Virus record (IMG/VR): IMGVR_UViG_3300037587_000345
Location: 1 to 43,120 of that record
Direction: 5' to 3' (one strand)
DNA: 43,120 nucleotides
Source of the DNA: a virus
The translations under genes were made by a program, and so were the position numbers. This document shows, piece by piece, positions 21,756 through 30,856 of the stretch. The notes under the pieces were generated by a model. It did not search any database and was not told the DNA's origin. It saw nothing but the letters and a program-made list of their open reading frames with translations. Numbering within the stretch: the first letter of the stretch is position 1; each line of letters starts with the position of its first letter.

Positions 21756-22352
21756 ATGCTTTCAGAATATTTTGCATACGTAGTGGACAGCGAGATTAAA
21801 GCTATCAGAGTCCCACGGGGTGCTATCCATGGCGGTAAGCGTTTCGGGAACTCAAGCCCGGATAGCACTTACATCGCTTCCGGCCTCATACCAATCACAG
21901 GTACGAAGCCTGCTTACGACACGTACTCTCAACGACTTACTGGCCCCACCTACACTTATGTAAGTGAGACCCCAGAGGTAACGTGCGATTGGACGGTAGA
22001 ATATATACCTCTGGCTGAGCTTAAACAGAACAAGAATGATGAGGTGAACAACGCCTTCGTAGGTGTAATCACCATAATGAAGGAATGGTACACCGACGAT
22101 GAAATCAAGTCTTGGGATAAGCAAGAGAGTGAGGCTAGGGCCTACGTCTTAGATACTGGAGCATCTGTTCCTCTGCTGACGGCTATGGCTGCCGCAGGAG
22201 CCACCACTGTAAGTGCTCTCGTAACTCGCGTCATCATTAAAGCCGACCTATGGGCCACCAATTATGGTGCCGAATTGGGCAAGAAGCAGGGCCTAGAGGA
22301 TGCTGTCCTTGTAGCTGCCACGCCCAATGATGTCAAAGTTATCTCTTGGTAG
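21756..22352 (+). CDS. Tail fibre assembly/fibre-associated protein (DUF4376-like C-terminus)
   Basis: 198 aa. N-terminal half (RVPRGAIHGGKRFGNSSPDS) is unassigned. The C-terminal half (WYTDDEIKSWDKQESEARAY, then TGASVPLLTAMAAA) matches the pattern of DUF4376-type fibre-associated or assembly proteins (W-x-x-x-Q-E-x-E-A ... T-P-x-L-x-x-L/M). It directly follows the adhesin and ends the promoter-free fibre cluster; a promoter begins two bases after it. Likely a chaperone or cap for the adhesin. Confidence 0.7.
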   Translation: MLSEYFAYVVDSEIKAIRVPRGAIHGGKRFGNSSPDSTYIASGLIPITGTKPAYDTYSQRLTGPTYTYVSETPEVTCDWTVEYIPLAELKQNKNDEVNNAFVGVITIMKEWYTDDEIKSWDKQESEARAYVLDTGASVPLLTAMAAAGATTVSALVTRVIIKADLWATNYGAELGKKQGLEDAVLVAATPNDVKVISW

Positions 22353-22353
22353 G

Positions 22354-22381
22354 TTGACACAGCACAGAAGTGTGTTATAAT
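22354..22381 (+). promoter_or_regulatory. Second consensus sigma-70 promoter, overlapped by an inverted repeat
   Basis: TTGACA (22354-22359) and TATAAT (22376-22381) are exact, with the same 16-bp spacer as the promoter at 7142. AGCACA (22361-22366) and its inverse TGTGCT (22381-22386) flank the -10 and could be an operator. It would drive the ejection-protein genes; ATTAGGAG is the next gene's binding site. Confidence 0.85.
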
Positions 22382-22400
22382 GTGCTATTAGGAGAAAACA

Positions 22401-23171
22401 ATGGCAATAGGTGAAGGCGAGGGAATAGGTGGAGATGACACAGGAGTTGGCTTTGATGACGATTCCTTTGGAGGCGACTTCGACTTCTCCGTAGACGATA
22501 TATTTGGTAGTGTGGGGACGAACCCTAAAGGGCCTGGGCTAGACCTAGGCTCCGTATTCGACGACCCCACAGAGGACATAGATTTTGATGTAGGGGACGT
22601 GGGCACGGGATTTGATTTCTCTTTTGATGAGGTAGAAAGCTCCTTATTTGATAGTGGGGATTTCGCCACAGACTTCCAGTTCGAATCTTTGTCATTCTCG
22701 GATGATGTATCTTTGTTCATGAAGGCTCACCCCACTCTCACAAGCATCGGTGTAGGCATCCTGGGGGCAGTTAATCCTGCCCTTGGCTTTGCAGCCTCCA
22801 CTGCAAGGAAGGGTCTCACAGAGTTTGGGGTAAGCCCTCAGGATGCTCTACTCTCGTCAGTGGCTGACTTAGCCATAAACACCTCTGTAGGAGCTGTAGT
22901 AGGGCCTATATCAAGGTCCCTTGGATCGACAGTGGGACAGGCTGTGGGAGGTGGAATTCCTGGGGCCATCACGGCAGGTGTAGTTGGCTCCGGGGTAAAG
23001 AGTGTGGCAACAAGGGCTGTGAAGGAAGAAATTGCTGGCCTTAGAGTGAGGAGCCCAGGAGAGGTGGGCAGCCTACTAGATCCAGAAGCAGGCCCTGTAG
23101 ACATCCCCACAGTGAGGAGTCCTGAGAGATTCAAAGAACATTTCGAAGACAGGCGTCGTCGCTTCGTATAA
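22401..23171 (+). CDS. Internal virion/ejection protein candidate with Asp/Phe-rich N-terminus (256 aa)
   Basis: First gene behind the promoter. Residues 1-105 are extremely acidic with repeated D-F and G-F-D pairs (DDSFGGDFDFSVDDIFGS; GTGFDFSFDEVESSLFD). Residues about 110-200 are Gly/Ala-rich and hydrophobic (SIGVGILGAVNPALGFAAS; VGGGIPGAITAGVVGSG), a composition common in ejection proteins that enter membranes. The C-terminus is basic (RFKEHFEDRRRRFV). No catalytic motif. Function assigned from location before the other internal proteins. Confidence 0.65.
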   Translation: MAIGEGEGIGGDDTGVGFDDDSFGGDFDFSVDDIFGSVGTNPKGPGLDLGSVFDDPTEDIDFDVGDVGTGFDFSFDEVESSLFDSGDFATDFQFESLSFSDDVSLFMKAHPTLTSIGVGILGAVNPALGFAASTARKGLTEFGVSPQDALLSSVADLAINTSVGAVVGPISRSLGSTVGQAVGGGIPGAITAGVVGSGVKSVATRAVKEEIAGLRVRSPGEVGSLLDPEAGPVDIPTVRSPERFKEHFEDRRRRFV

Positions 23172-23192
23172 CATTTTATTAAGGAGATTCTG

Positions 23193-24572
23193 GTGGCACT
23201 TTCAGAAGCAGAAGTTAACGAACTATTCCAAGAAGTGTTGGGTAGGGATGCAGGTGAAGAAGGCATAGCCGCATTCACAGCAGAGGGGCAGGGTGGGACA
23301 GCGGGAGTACGGCAGTCTCTCCTATCCTCTGCTGAGCTCCAACGAGAAGATCCAGTAGGGGCCCTGGCTACAGGTGTACCACAGTTGCCTGCAATCGCCC
23401 CCACTGAGGTGGCTAATGTAGACACAGGGCCGGAAACGATAGCCGATCCTACAGAGTTTAATATACAAGCTCCTGCCCCTGTGGAAGCCGCTCAAGCTAC
23501 AGCACAGGTTGTAAGTGAGGATGTGGGACAGGTGGAGGGTGTAGCCCCTATTGACGCCACTCTAGTGGAGCAGGGAGCTATAGCTGAAGCGGCTGAAGGC
23601 ACAGCTATTGAACGTGACCTGAAGACAAGTGAGCTTGTTAGTGAACAGCTCGCTGAACTCACCATCGGCCTAGAGAGTGGAGATATTCCACTATGGGCAC
23701 AGGGTGCTGTAGCCTCTGTAGATAGGCAGCTACAGAAGAGGGGCCTCTCACGGTCCTCTATAGGGCAGGCAGAGCTTACTAATGTAATCATGCAGACTGC
23801 TCTACCCATCGCCCAGGCGAATGCTCAGGCCCTTCAGAGACGTTCTGAGATTAACCTTGGCAATGCCCAACAGATTGCTGTACAAAACCTGAATAATGAG
23901 CAACAAGCTAATATGCTTAGTGCTCAAAACCAACAGCAAGTATTACTGAGCGACCAGTCTGCTGAGAACGCCGCTACACAATTCAACTCCGTATCAGAGC
24001 AACAGACACAACAGTTTAATGCTCAGATGAAATCCTCCATTGCACAGAACAACGCTGCAAGGATTACGGCAGTTGATCAGTTTAATGCTGGCCAAACTAA
24101 CAGCATGGCTCAGTTCAATTCCCAAATGCAAACTCAAGTGGAGCAATTTAACTCCTCCCAAGCTAGTGCCATCTCTCAGTCTAATGTAGGGTGGAGACGA
24201 CAAGCCAATCTATCTGACACAGCGGCCACTAACGCTGCTAACATGAATGACGCTAACGCTCGTAATCAATTAACATCACAAGACATGTCCAATCGCTGGC
24301 AGGCTGCCAGAGACTTAGCTAACTGGGCAAATCAAAGTGAACAGAATGAGATGGATAGGCAGACCCGCCTCCTGTTAGGCGCTATGCAATCTGACTCGGC
24401 CAGTGATACAGCTTATGTCAATGCCATGTCCAAAGTTGTGGGCTACGGCATCAATCAAGCTGGTGGTGTGGGTGAGGTGTTGGGAGAAGCTTCTGACTTC
24501 CTGTTTGGGGATGAAGATGATGAGGGTGTCATCTCTGATGGCTGGGCTTGGCTACAAAAAGCATTTGATTAA
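23193..24572 (+). CDS. Internal virion protein with 11-residue Q-x-N repeats (459 aa), GTG start
   Basis: GTG start set by AAGGAGATT. The N-terminus (VNELFQEVLGRDAGEEGIAA ... SSAELQRE) looks like a short DUF4214-type segment. Residues about 215-340 are Gln/Asn-rich and helical. From residue 263, Q-(F/N/S)-N recurs exactly every 11 residues seven times (263, 274, 285, 296, 307, 318, 329), indicating a hendecad coiled coil. The C-terminus is acidic (LFGDEDDEG). Gene position matches T7 gp14-like ejection proteins. It could form the helical part of an ejection channel (inference). Confidence 0.75.
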   Translation: MALSEAEVNELFQEVLGRDAGEEGIAAFTAEGQGGTAGVRQSLLSSAELQREDPVGALATGVPQLPAIAPTEVANVDTGPETIADPTEFNIQAPAPVEAAQATAQVVSEDVGQVEGVAPIDATLVEQGAIAEAAEGTAIERDLKTSELVSEQLAELTIGLESGDIPLWAQGAVASVDRQLQKRGLSRSSIGQAELTNVIMQTALPIAQANAQALQRRSEINLGNAQQIAVQNLNNEQQANMLSAQNQQQVLLSDQSAENAATQFNSVSEQQTQQFNAQMKSSIAQNNAARITAVDQFNAGQTNSMAQFNSQMQTQVEQFNSSQASAISQSNVGWRRQANLSDTAATNAANMNDANARNQLTSQDMSNRWQAARDLANWANQSEQNEMDRQTRLLLGAMQSDSASDTAYVNAMSKVVGYGINQAGGVGEVLGEASDFLFGDEDDEGVISDGWAWLQKAFD

Positions 24573-24581
24573 GGGGGCATA

Positions 24582-25103
24582 ATGTCTAATTTAAGTTGGT
24601 TGAAAGAGATGACACGGAAGAAGTCTAAAGAGATTATGGACCTGTCAGATGAATATTGGGACACCATCCTTGAGGACATCTCTGAGATGCCTGAGGAGCT
24701 TAGTGAAAACCCCCATTCCATGGGTAAGTTTGCTGTGGTTAGTACGCTGGGATTGATGATGTATATGCCGGGTAATGCCCGTCAACTATCTGACTCCTTC
24801 GGCAGGGACAGTTCCCTAGCTACGGGAGCGCTTAAGAACGTCAAGGGACGTGGATACGCTGCCAAGGTTAGCCAGGGCATTGAAGCAGCCACTCAGGTGA
24901 TTAGTAGGTGGGAGGAAGGCTTAGAGCAGGCTCCTGCACTCGGCAAGGACGAAACTACAGAAGACTTGAAGAATTTCATTCCCCTGTTCCAGGGATTGTT
25001 ATCCGACAAGATAGCTGTACAAAAGCAACGTAGGGAAACAGAAGCCCGAGACGCTGCTGATGCTGAATCAGAGAGCCTTCTGGGAGGAGAGATAGAGAAA
25101 TGA
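24582..25103 (+). CDS. Virion-associated protein (173 aa)
   Basis: AAGGGGG precedes the ATG. Helical N-terminus (LKEMTRKKSKEIMDLSDEYW), a short hydrophobic segment (VVSTLGLMMYMPGN), and an acidic C-terminal helix (ETEARDAADAESESLLGG). The stop overlaps the next start as ATGA. Probably a component of the ejection complex from location; no family recognised. Confidence 0.68.
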   Translation: MSNLSWLKEMTRKKSKEIMDLSDEYWDTILEDISEMPEELSENPHSMGKFAVVSTLGLMMYMPGNARQLSDSFGRDSSLATGALKNVKGRGYAAKVSQGIEAATQVISRWEEGLEQAPALGKDETTEDLKNFIPLFQGLLSDKIAVQKQRRETEARDAADAESESLLGGEIEK

Positions 25104-25552
25104 TTGAATCAACATTAACTAACGCCCCCATCCCAGGTCAAGGACTCACACAAGATCCAGCCTCCAAGTTGGCTATTGAATCTCCTACAGAGGATACGGA
25201 AATTAATGCCACTGTAGGTAAGATATTTGACGATCTTACGTCCAAAGATAAGATAGGGGATATGGTGAAGCTCCTTAAGGATGGAGAGATATTTATGGAC
25301 CGCGTTGCTTCTGCCTATATTGAGCAGGGAGTTGTGTCCGGGAAGTGGAACACTGACATGGCCCATCTATTGGTGGAGCCTGTATTGTTCGTTATTATGT
25401 GGATTGCCTCTCAAGTGGGGGCACCTATGAAATTTAGAGACGCCCAACACTTTGATTCTTCCGGCATGGATGTGCTTGAGAGTGCAGCTATACAGGAAGT
25501 AGAAGAAGAAGTGATTAGTCTATTAGCTCCGGAGGCAAGCAATGGCCAGTAA
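25100..25552 (+). CDS. Virion-associated protein (150 aa)
   Basis: Coupled by ATGA to the previous gene. Disordered N-terminus (PIPGQGLTQDPASKLAIESP), a hydrophobic helix in the middle (LLVEPVLFVIMWIASQVG) and an acidic C-terminal helix (AIQEVEEEVISLLAPEA). One potential membrane-inserting segment suits an ejection role (inference). Its last codons carry GGAGG for the next gene, which overlaps by 11 bases. Confidence 0.68.
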   Translation: MIESTLTNAPIPGQGLTQDPASKLAIESPTEDTEINATVGKIFDDLTSKDKIGDMVKLLKDGEIFMDRVASAYIEQGVVSGKWNTDMAHLLVEPVLFVIMWIASQVGAPMKFRDAQHFDSSGMDVLESAAIQEVEEEVISLLAPEASNGQ

Positions 25553-27320
25553 TTTCCTTTCAGGACTCGTAGGTGGTGTTGGATTTGCCCTAGAGCTGGA
25601 ATATAAAGAAGCCGAGAAGAAACGTAAGCGAGCTTGGGAAAGCCTCCAGAAGGATAAAGACCTGGAGGATGGCATCTTCACTCATAAAGCTAAGGCAACG
25701 ATAGAGAGTAATATCAAGCGAAGGGAGAATGCGGCTAAGTTTAGGGCCAACCCCCAGCAGTATACACAGGAATTTTACGCACAATTGGCTAAAACCCAAG
25801 GACTGACGGGATCAGACTCCACCAAGTTTGTAAATAAATCTCAGTCTTCCCTTACGCAGGAAGATATAGACAGGATGTTGGAGTCAATCAAGGTGGTTGA
25901 CATCGATGTTAAGAAGCGTACATTTGGAGCACCTCGCCCTGTAGCAGGCCCTGGTGTAACTCTACCTGAGGGTGGATTTGTTTCTCCAGTGATTGAGGAG
26001 AAAGGCCCAGAGATTGTACAACTACAGGAGAGGATTCGTACACTGAGGGAGGGGCCACAAACTCCCGAGATTCTGCAAGAGATTAAAGACCTCCAAGCAG
26101 AGGTCTCTCCGGCAGCCCCAGCGGCAGGAACCCTCGCTGGAAGGCAAAACTTGATTGCAGAAAAGCAGGCTCAGATGAGTGGTGCTGATCCTGTGACGAA
26201 GGCCCGCCTACAGAAGGAAATTGCTCAGTTAGAAGGACAGATTAAGTTCGATCAAACACGTGCAGATCCGAAGTTGAGTGACCTGTCTGAGAAGCTTGCC
26301 ATTAGCAATAAGTTCACTCCGTGGTTGACAGACCCCAGCAAGTCAGAAGCAGAAAAGACACAGGCCCTCAATGCACTTAAGCTTGCTGGCATAGCGAATG
26401 ACTTGGATAAGTCCTTCCAGAGTCAGACACTCATTAACAAGGAGACAGGTGAAGAGATAAGTGGTAGCTATGACAGTGACACTGGCCAACTCTCCACTAT
26501 TGATGAGAGCGGTAAGGTAGAGACACTGGACAGCTCAAAGTGGCTTGAGATTAAGCATGTAACACCTAAGAGCCCAGCTTTGGCCCGTATACATGGTGCC
26601 TCTATTGAGCGCACACGTGATGTGAACCTCAGTGCTGGTAGGATGATGAATAGCCTCACTAAGGCTTACAAAGCCCTAAACATCGCCCCAGGCGCTCCCG
26701 CAACAGTGGCCCCAGCCATTATTAATGCATTCACCAACGCTAAGGCCGAAGTAAGTGCATTCGCAGGCATAGTGAGGGGTGGTGTTCCTAAGGCAGAAGC
26801 TGACAAGATAAACTCCTTTGTACAGGATGACAGTTTTTGGGAGGGCATAGCTGGCGATAGTGAAGTGGGCAAACTTCTTGTTGCCAACGCCCAGTATAAA
26901 GATGCTATGCTCATCATGACTTATGCCAAGCTGGGCATGAATGGCCAATCCGGCAAGGATGTCAGTGCGCGTGAGTACAAGGATCAGCTCACCGCATTGG
27001 CGGGCAACTCTTCAGATCCTAAGGTTGTTCAAGCTAAGCTTATTAGCCTAATCGACGACTCCCAAAGTTCTGTAGATAACTTCTACGAGCGTGGTATTCC
27101 TCAGGAAGGAAAAGAGGCTGTGAATGCTTCGTTCCCTAAGGCGTCTTTGGATAAGTTGTTCAAGGACACTAGAGCCGATCTGACAGGAGATAGATTTGCA
27201 CTAAATCCTAATATACCTAAAGCTGTCAACAAATATAATAGCATGTCCCGTGAAGAGAAGCAGGTTGCTTGGGCCAGGTGGCCTAAAGGAATGAGAAAGT
27301 ATATTCAACAACCCAACTAG
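25542..27320 (+). CDS. Internal virion protein (592 aa)
   Basis: ATG overlaps the previous gene; GGAGG lies 6 bases upstream. Mostly helical and charged (EYKEAEKKRKRAWESLQKDK; LQERIRTLREGPQTPEILQE), with long coiled-coil stretches at about 15-80 and 160-240 and an Ala/Pro-rich linker. No lytic or protease motif is visible. Size, composition and position correspond to T7 gp15-like internal core proteins. Confidence 0.72.
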   Translation: MASNFLSGLVGGVGFALELEYKEAEKKRKRAWESLQKDKDLEDGIFTHKAKATIESNIKRRENAAKFRANPQQYTQEFYAQLAKTQGLTGSDSTKFVNKSQSSLTQEDIDRMLESIKVVDIDVKKRTFGAPRPVAGPGVTLPEGGFVSPVIEEKGPEIVQLQERIRTLREGPQTPEILQEIKDLQAEVSPAAPAAGTLAGRQNLIAEKQAQMSGADPVTKARLQKEIAQLEGQIKFDQTRADPKLSDLSEKLAISNKFTPWLTDPSKSEAEKTQALNALKLAGIANDLDKSFQSQTLINKETGEEISGSYDSDTGQLSTIDESGKVETLDSSKWLEIKHVTPKSPALARIHGASIERTRDVNLSAGRMMNSLTKAYKALNIAPGAPATVAPAIINAFTNAKAEVSAFAGIVRGGVPKAEADKINSFVQDDSFWEGIAGDSEVGKLLVANAQYKDAMLIMTYAKLGMNGQSGKDVSAREYKDQLTALAGNSSDPKVVQAKLISLIDDSQSSVDNFYERGIPQEGKEAVNASFPKASLDKLFKDTRADLTGDRFALNPNIPKAVNKYNSMSREEKQVAWARWPKGMRKYIQQPN

Positions 27321-27329
27321 GAGTATGTA

Positions 27330-30300
27330 ATGGCTGAACAAACAATGGATCAATTCCTTAGTCAATTTGATGAGGAAGATGACAAACCTCAGGACATGGA
27401 ATCTTTCCTCGGTCAGTTTGATGAGGCTCCTCCTGTCCAGCCTGGGGAGGAGGGGGTAGATGTTTCTCCCCTCCCTACGGAGCCCGCTCAGCCTCCTGTA
27501 GACTTGGAAGCCCTGGGAATAGAGCAACTGCCAGGAGAGGCAGCCCCTTCTCTCCCCGTTACAGGGCCTTCTCCTACGGAGGTTGCCTTCAGGGAGAAGG
27601 GTGTTCTGACAGACTTTCCCTCGGAGTTTTCTGAAAGAGCTTATGTAGAACTCACTAAAAGCCTGGACTCTGAGCGGCAGGTAACTGTACTCAATGAGGC
27701 ATTCGAAGGCAAGGTGAGACGCCAGGACGGAGAGCTTCAGCGCTTAGTGGTGTTGGAAGACGGAAGCAAGCGTTGGGCTCTGGTTAATGAAATGGGACTC
27801 ACTGCTGATGACATTACATCCTACATAGTTGGTGAGGGGCTTCCTTTCCTGATGAGTGTTGGTGGCGGTGGCGCTGCGGGTGCAGCAACCATAGCCTCAG
27901 GCCCTGGAGCGATAGTGGCGGGTGTAGTGGGTGATGCAGCAGGCACCTATTTCGGACATGTATCCAATCTACTGTTAATGAAGTATGGTAAGGGGATAAG
28001 TGACGAGGCTCTTTCAGATGAGGAGATACTTACAGGGGGTCCAGCTAAGGAAGCTCTGTTGGCCCTGGTCGGTACTGTGGGTGTGCAATCGCTTATGGGA
28101 AGCGTTAAGGCCGTTTACAAGATGTCCACAGGTAAGAACATCTCCGACGGTGTTGTAACTAGACTTAGAGAGGCCCTTACAGAACAACAGGAGGTTCAAG
28201 CTGGATTGCTTAAGGGTGTTAGGGAGGCCACTGGGGAGGACATCACCCTGACAGTGGGTGAGGCATCTGGAGATGACTTAGCCCTATCTTTGGAGCATTC
28301 CTTCAGACAGAATGTACTAGCCCAAAAGGACTTAACAAAGTTTGATGCAGATCCAATGAATGAGGTTAGTGGTGCAGAAGCCATAGTGAGATCTGTGGAG
28401 GGTTGGGTTAAGCGTAATTCTGACGAAGCCGCAGGTAAAACTGTAGACGCAGAGAACATCATACGCACACAGGTGAGGGCAGAGCACAAAGCCATTCAAG
28501 ATGGCATCACTCTACAAAGACAGAACACTGAAGCCACCCTAAACCAGTCTATGGAGAAGCTTCGTGCTAAAGCCCCAGGAACGTTTGATTTCCAAGATGC
28601 CCTTAGGGGCTCAATACAAACCGTAAGGGATGGTGTGGACAACACCTTCGCTGGCCGATATGACGAACTGGAGAAAACCTACGGCAATCTGAAAGGCCCC
28701 AATACACACATTGCCGCATTTAAGGAAGACTTGGCAGAACGTGAATCTCTGGTTCTTGAGAAGGCACTGACGTCCAACTGGAAGAAGTTCATGTCTAAGG
28801 AACTTCCTGAAGGAGATGTCACAGCCATTGTGGATGAATTTGGACGTCCTCTTCGTACATTCTCTACGGATGAGGGCACAGATCTTATTCGTCGTGCAAT
28901 GACCCCAGGGGCCACACTCACCTATCAGGAAGTGAACACCACCCTGAAGCTCGTCAGAGCCACCATACGGGACATTCGTGAGCATGGTAAGAGTGCTGAT
29001 AGCCCTAACGTAGCCACGCTTAAGCAGCTCCAGGCGGCCTATGCTCGTCAACGTAATGAACTGGCAGCCCTGGCCCCTGATGGTGGTCAACAACTCCGCA
29101 ACGTAGATGCAGCCTACAAGATTGCTAAGTCTGAAGTGGACAACGCCGAAGTGAATAGAATTATGTCCAAGGTGGGAGATAATTTTGAGTTGGGTGGTGT
29201 GGAGCTAGCCAACTACATCTTCACCCCGAAGGTTAGTGCCCTAGTGGCTGATGGGGATGATGTCATCGCTAGGCTTATCCCTATTATGGATGGTGAGCCA
29301 GGACTACGTAGAGTGTTTAATAAGTCTGTAAAGGGTGTTTACGCTCGTCGTGTTAAGAATCAAGCCGACCATAACAAGTTTGTGCAGGAGTTTGAGGGGG
29401 CATTCAAGGACATCTACGGAGGAGGCATTCCTAAAAACTTCAAAGACGCGGACAAGCTGTTCAAGGAAATTGCTAAAAGAGATGAGGAGATGGATGCCGC
29501 AGTTAAGGCCATGGGCCTAGATCCTCTAAACCCAGCCTCTGTAAAAAATCACATTCGTAACATTGTGGAGAATGGGGATCAAGCAGCTAAGGCCAGATTG
29601 GATTCCTTTATGGAGGACAACCCTGAATTGCAACAGATGTATGTTTCCTCCTACATGAACACCCTCCTCCTGGGGGGCCAGAGAGGCTTCCAGGGAGTTG
29701 TTAAATCTACCCCTGACGGTAACAGGTTTTTAGACATAAGTGCTCTTAGGAAGGTTGTAGGGGCCACCAAGGGAGAGGAAGGCGTAATTGCAATTGATGC
29801 TGTGGCCGATAAGTATTTATCAGATGCACAAAGGTTGGCCCTTTCTCAGATATTGGAGGTGGGGGAACTTACACAACGTGGCATAAGTGTTGGGGATACA
29901 GTTAAATATCAGAAGTCTAAGTGGGCTCATGCTATTCAACTCTATCTAGGACCACTGACACGTGGAACTAGATTCTCTAACACCGCTGATGTCTACTTAC
30001 AGAACTCAGCAGGAAGGGCCTTGATTGAAGCCATGGCCAATCCTAAGAAGCTGAAGGCTCTCCTAGATAAATACCCTAGCCCTAATGCCTGGAGGAATGA
30101 GGCAGAGAGGTATATGTATAATCTGGGTGCTCGTGAGGGTGCAAGTGCATACAATGATGATGATCAGTTCATGACTCCAGCATCAATAGAAGATCCTTTA
30201 TTGCAGGAGGCTGTGAGAGCCGCTCAGAAGCCCCCTGAGGAGGAGCAATTTGAACTAAGGGAAACACCCCTCTCCGAGGAGGAACCCATTGGTACGCCAC

Positions 30301-30467
30301 GAGAGAAGGCCGTAGAGACTATACGAGGGGGCGGGTCTACCCCCACTACGATTAACCTCCCTGATGAGCAGGCTGTCACCGAGGGTGGTCCTGGGGATGC
30401 TTTGTCAGCAACCACTGACTTAAATGCCCTCTTCCAAGAGGCTAGACGGAGGAAGATGCTTGCCTAG
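27330..30467 (+). CDS. Large internal virion protein (1045 aa), ejection complex
   Basis: AGGAG before the ATG. The N-terminus carries a duplicated short motif, F-L-x-Q-F-D-E at 9-15 and 26-32, then a Pro/Glu-rich linker. Residues about 165-200 are Gly/Ala-rich and hydrophobic (GLPFLMSVGGGGAAGAATIA), possibly membrane-inserting. The rest is long-helical (residues 280-900). The C-terminal 120 residues are acidic and disordered. No lytic transglycosylase signature is seen, unlike T7 gp16. Largest gene of the window and the last of the ejection set. Confidence 0.8.
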   Translation: MAEQTMDQFLSQFDEEDDKPQDMESFLGQFDEAPPVQPGEEGVDVSPLPTEPAQPPVDLEALGIEQLPGEAAPSLPVTGPSPTEVAFREKGVLTDFPSEFSERAYVELTKSLDSERQVTVLNEAFEGKVRRQDGELQRLVVLEDGSKRWALVNEMGLTADDITSYIVGEGLPFLMSVGGGGAAGAATIASGPGAIVAGVVGDAAGTYFGHVSNLLLMKYGKGISDEALSDEEILTGGPAKEALLALVGTVGVQSLMGSVKAVYKMSTGKNISDGVVTRLREALTEQQEVQAGLLKGVREATGEDITLTVGEASGDDLALSLEHSFRQNVLAQKDLTKFDADPMNEVSGAEAIVRSVEGWVKRNSDEAAGKTVDAENIIRTQVRAEHKAIQDGITLQRQNTEATLNQSMEKLRAKAPGTFDFQDALRGSIQTVRDGVDNTFAGRYDELEKTYGNLKGPNTHIAAFKEDLAERESLVLEKALTSNWKKFMSKELPEGDVTAIVDEFGRPLRTFSTDEGTDLIRRAMTPGATLTYQEVNTTLKLVRATIRDIREHGKSADSPNVATLKQLQAAYARQRNELAALAPDGGQQLRNVDAAYKIAKSEVDNAEVNRIMSKVGDNFELGGVELANYIFTPKVSALVADGDDVIARLIPIMDGEPGLRRVFNKSVKGVYARRVKNQADHNKFVQEFEGAFKDIYGGGIPKNFKDADKLFKEIAKRDEEMDAAVKAMGLDPLNPASVKNHIRNIVENGDQAAKARLDSFMEDNPELQQMYVSSYMNTLLLGGQRGFQGVVKSTPDGNRFLDISALRKVVGATKGEEGVIAIDAVADKYLSDAQRLALSQILEVGELTQRGISVGDTVKYQKSKWAHAIQLYLGPLTRGTRFSNTADVYLQNSAGRALIEAMANPKKLKALLDKYPSPNAWRNEAERYMYNLGAREGASAYNDDDQFMTPASIEDPLLQEAVRAAQKPPEEEQFELRETPLSEEEPIGTPREKAVETIRGGGSTPTTINLPDEQAVTEGGPGDALSATTDLNALFQEARRRKMLA

Positions 30468-30735
30468 TATAAGTGAGATGTCCGACAGGGAATTGATAGA
30501 GGCAATAAATGAGGCAATGGGAATGCCTAACAGGGACATGCTCTTCCCCACCGACCCTATAGAGATTGATGGTAGGCGTTTGGAAAGGCTCCAGACGGAG
30601 GGGGAGGAGGAGTTTAATGAAAACTTCCCTGACCCTGAGAAGCAGGAGCCGGGATTGAAGAGAGGGAACATACCCACTCCGGGGTCCCTACTATTGGGAG
30701 GGATAGCGGATGCAATTAATGAAGAGGATGTTTAA
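30460..30735 (+). CDS. Hypothetical protein (91 aa), TTG start likely
   Basis: TTG at 30460 has GGAGGAA seven bases upstream and overlaps the stop of the previous gene; ATG at 30478 is an alternative lacking a good site. The product has MSDRELIEAINEAMGMPNRD, an acidic middle (GEEEFNENFPDPEKQEPG) and GSLLLGGIADAINEED at the end. Small helical protein of unknown role, perhaps a virion component. Confidence 0.6.
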   Translation: MPSISEMSDRELIEAINEAMGMPNRDMLFPTDPIEIDGRRLERLQTEGEEEFNENFPDPEKQEPGLKRGNIPTPGSLLLGGIADAINEEDV

Positions 30736-30856
30736 GGGGGCTATGGTGGCGGGAGCCATCCTACCCATCATACTGGCGTTCATCCCACCCGATACTTGGA
30801 TTATAGGGTTGTTCATACTCCCCATCCTGTTTTTGTGGGCTAAGCCATCCCCCTAG
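30728..30856 (+). CDS. 42-aa hydrophobic protein, holin candidate
   Basis: The ATG overlaps the previous gene's 3' end. The product (MFKGAMVAGAILPIILAFIP, then PDTWIIGLFILPILFLWAKP) is two hydrophobic helices joined by a Pro turn, as in small class II holins. It is the first gene of the lysis region, two genes before the endolysin. An in-frame ATG five codons in could give two products, as in dual-start holins. No binding site decides between them. Confidence 0.58.
   Translation: MFKGAMVAGAILPIILAFIPPDTWIIGLFILPILFLWAKPSP

Noticed and set aside
27330-30467. Lytic transglycosylase domain in the largest internal protein
   Set aside because: No Glu-Ser-x-x-x-x-x-Ala-type SLT motif could be found, so no enzymatic role is claimed.
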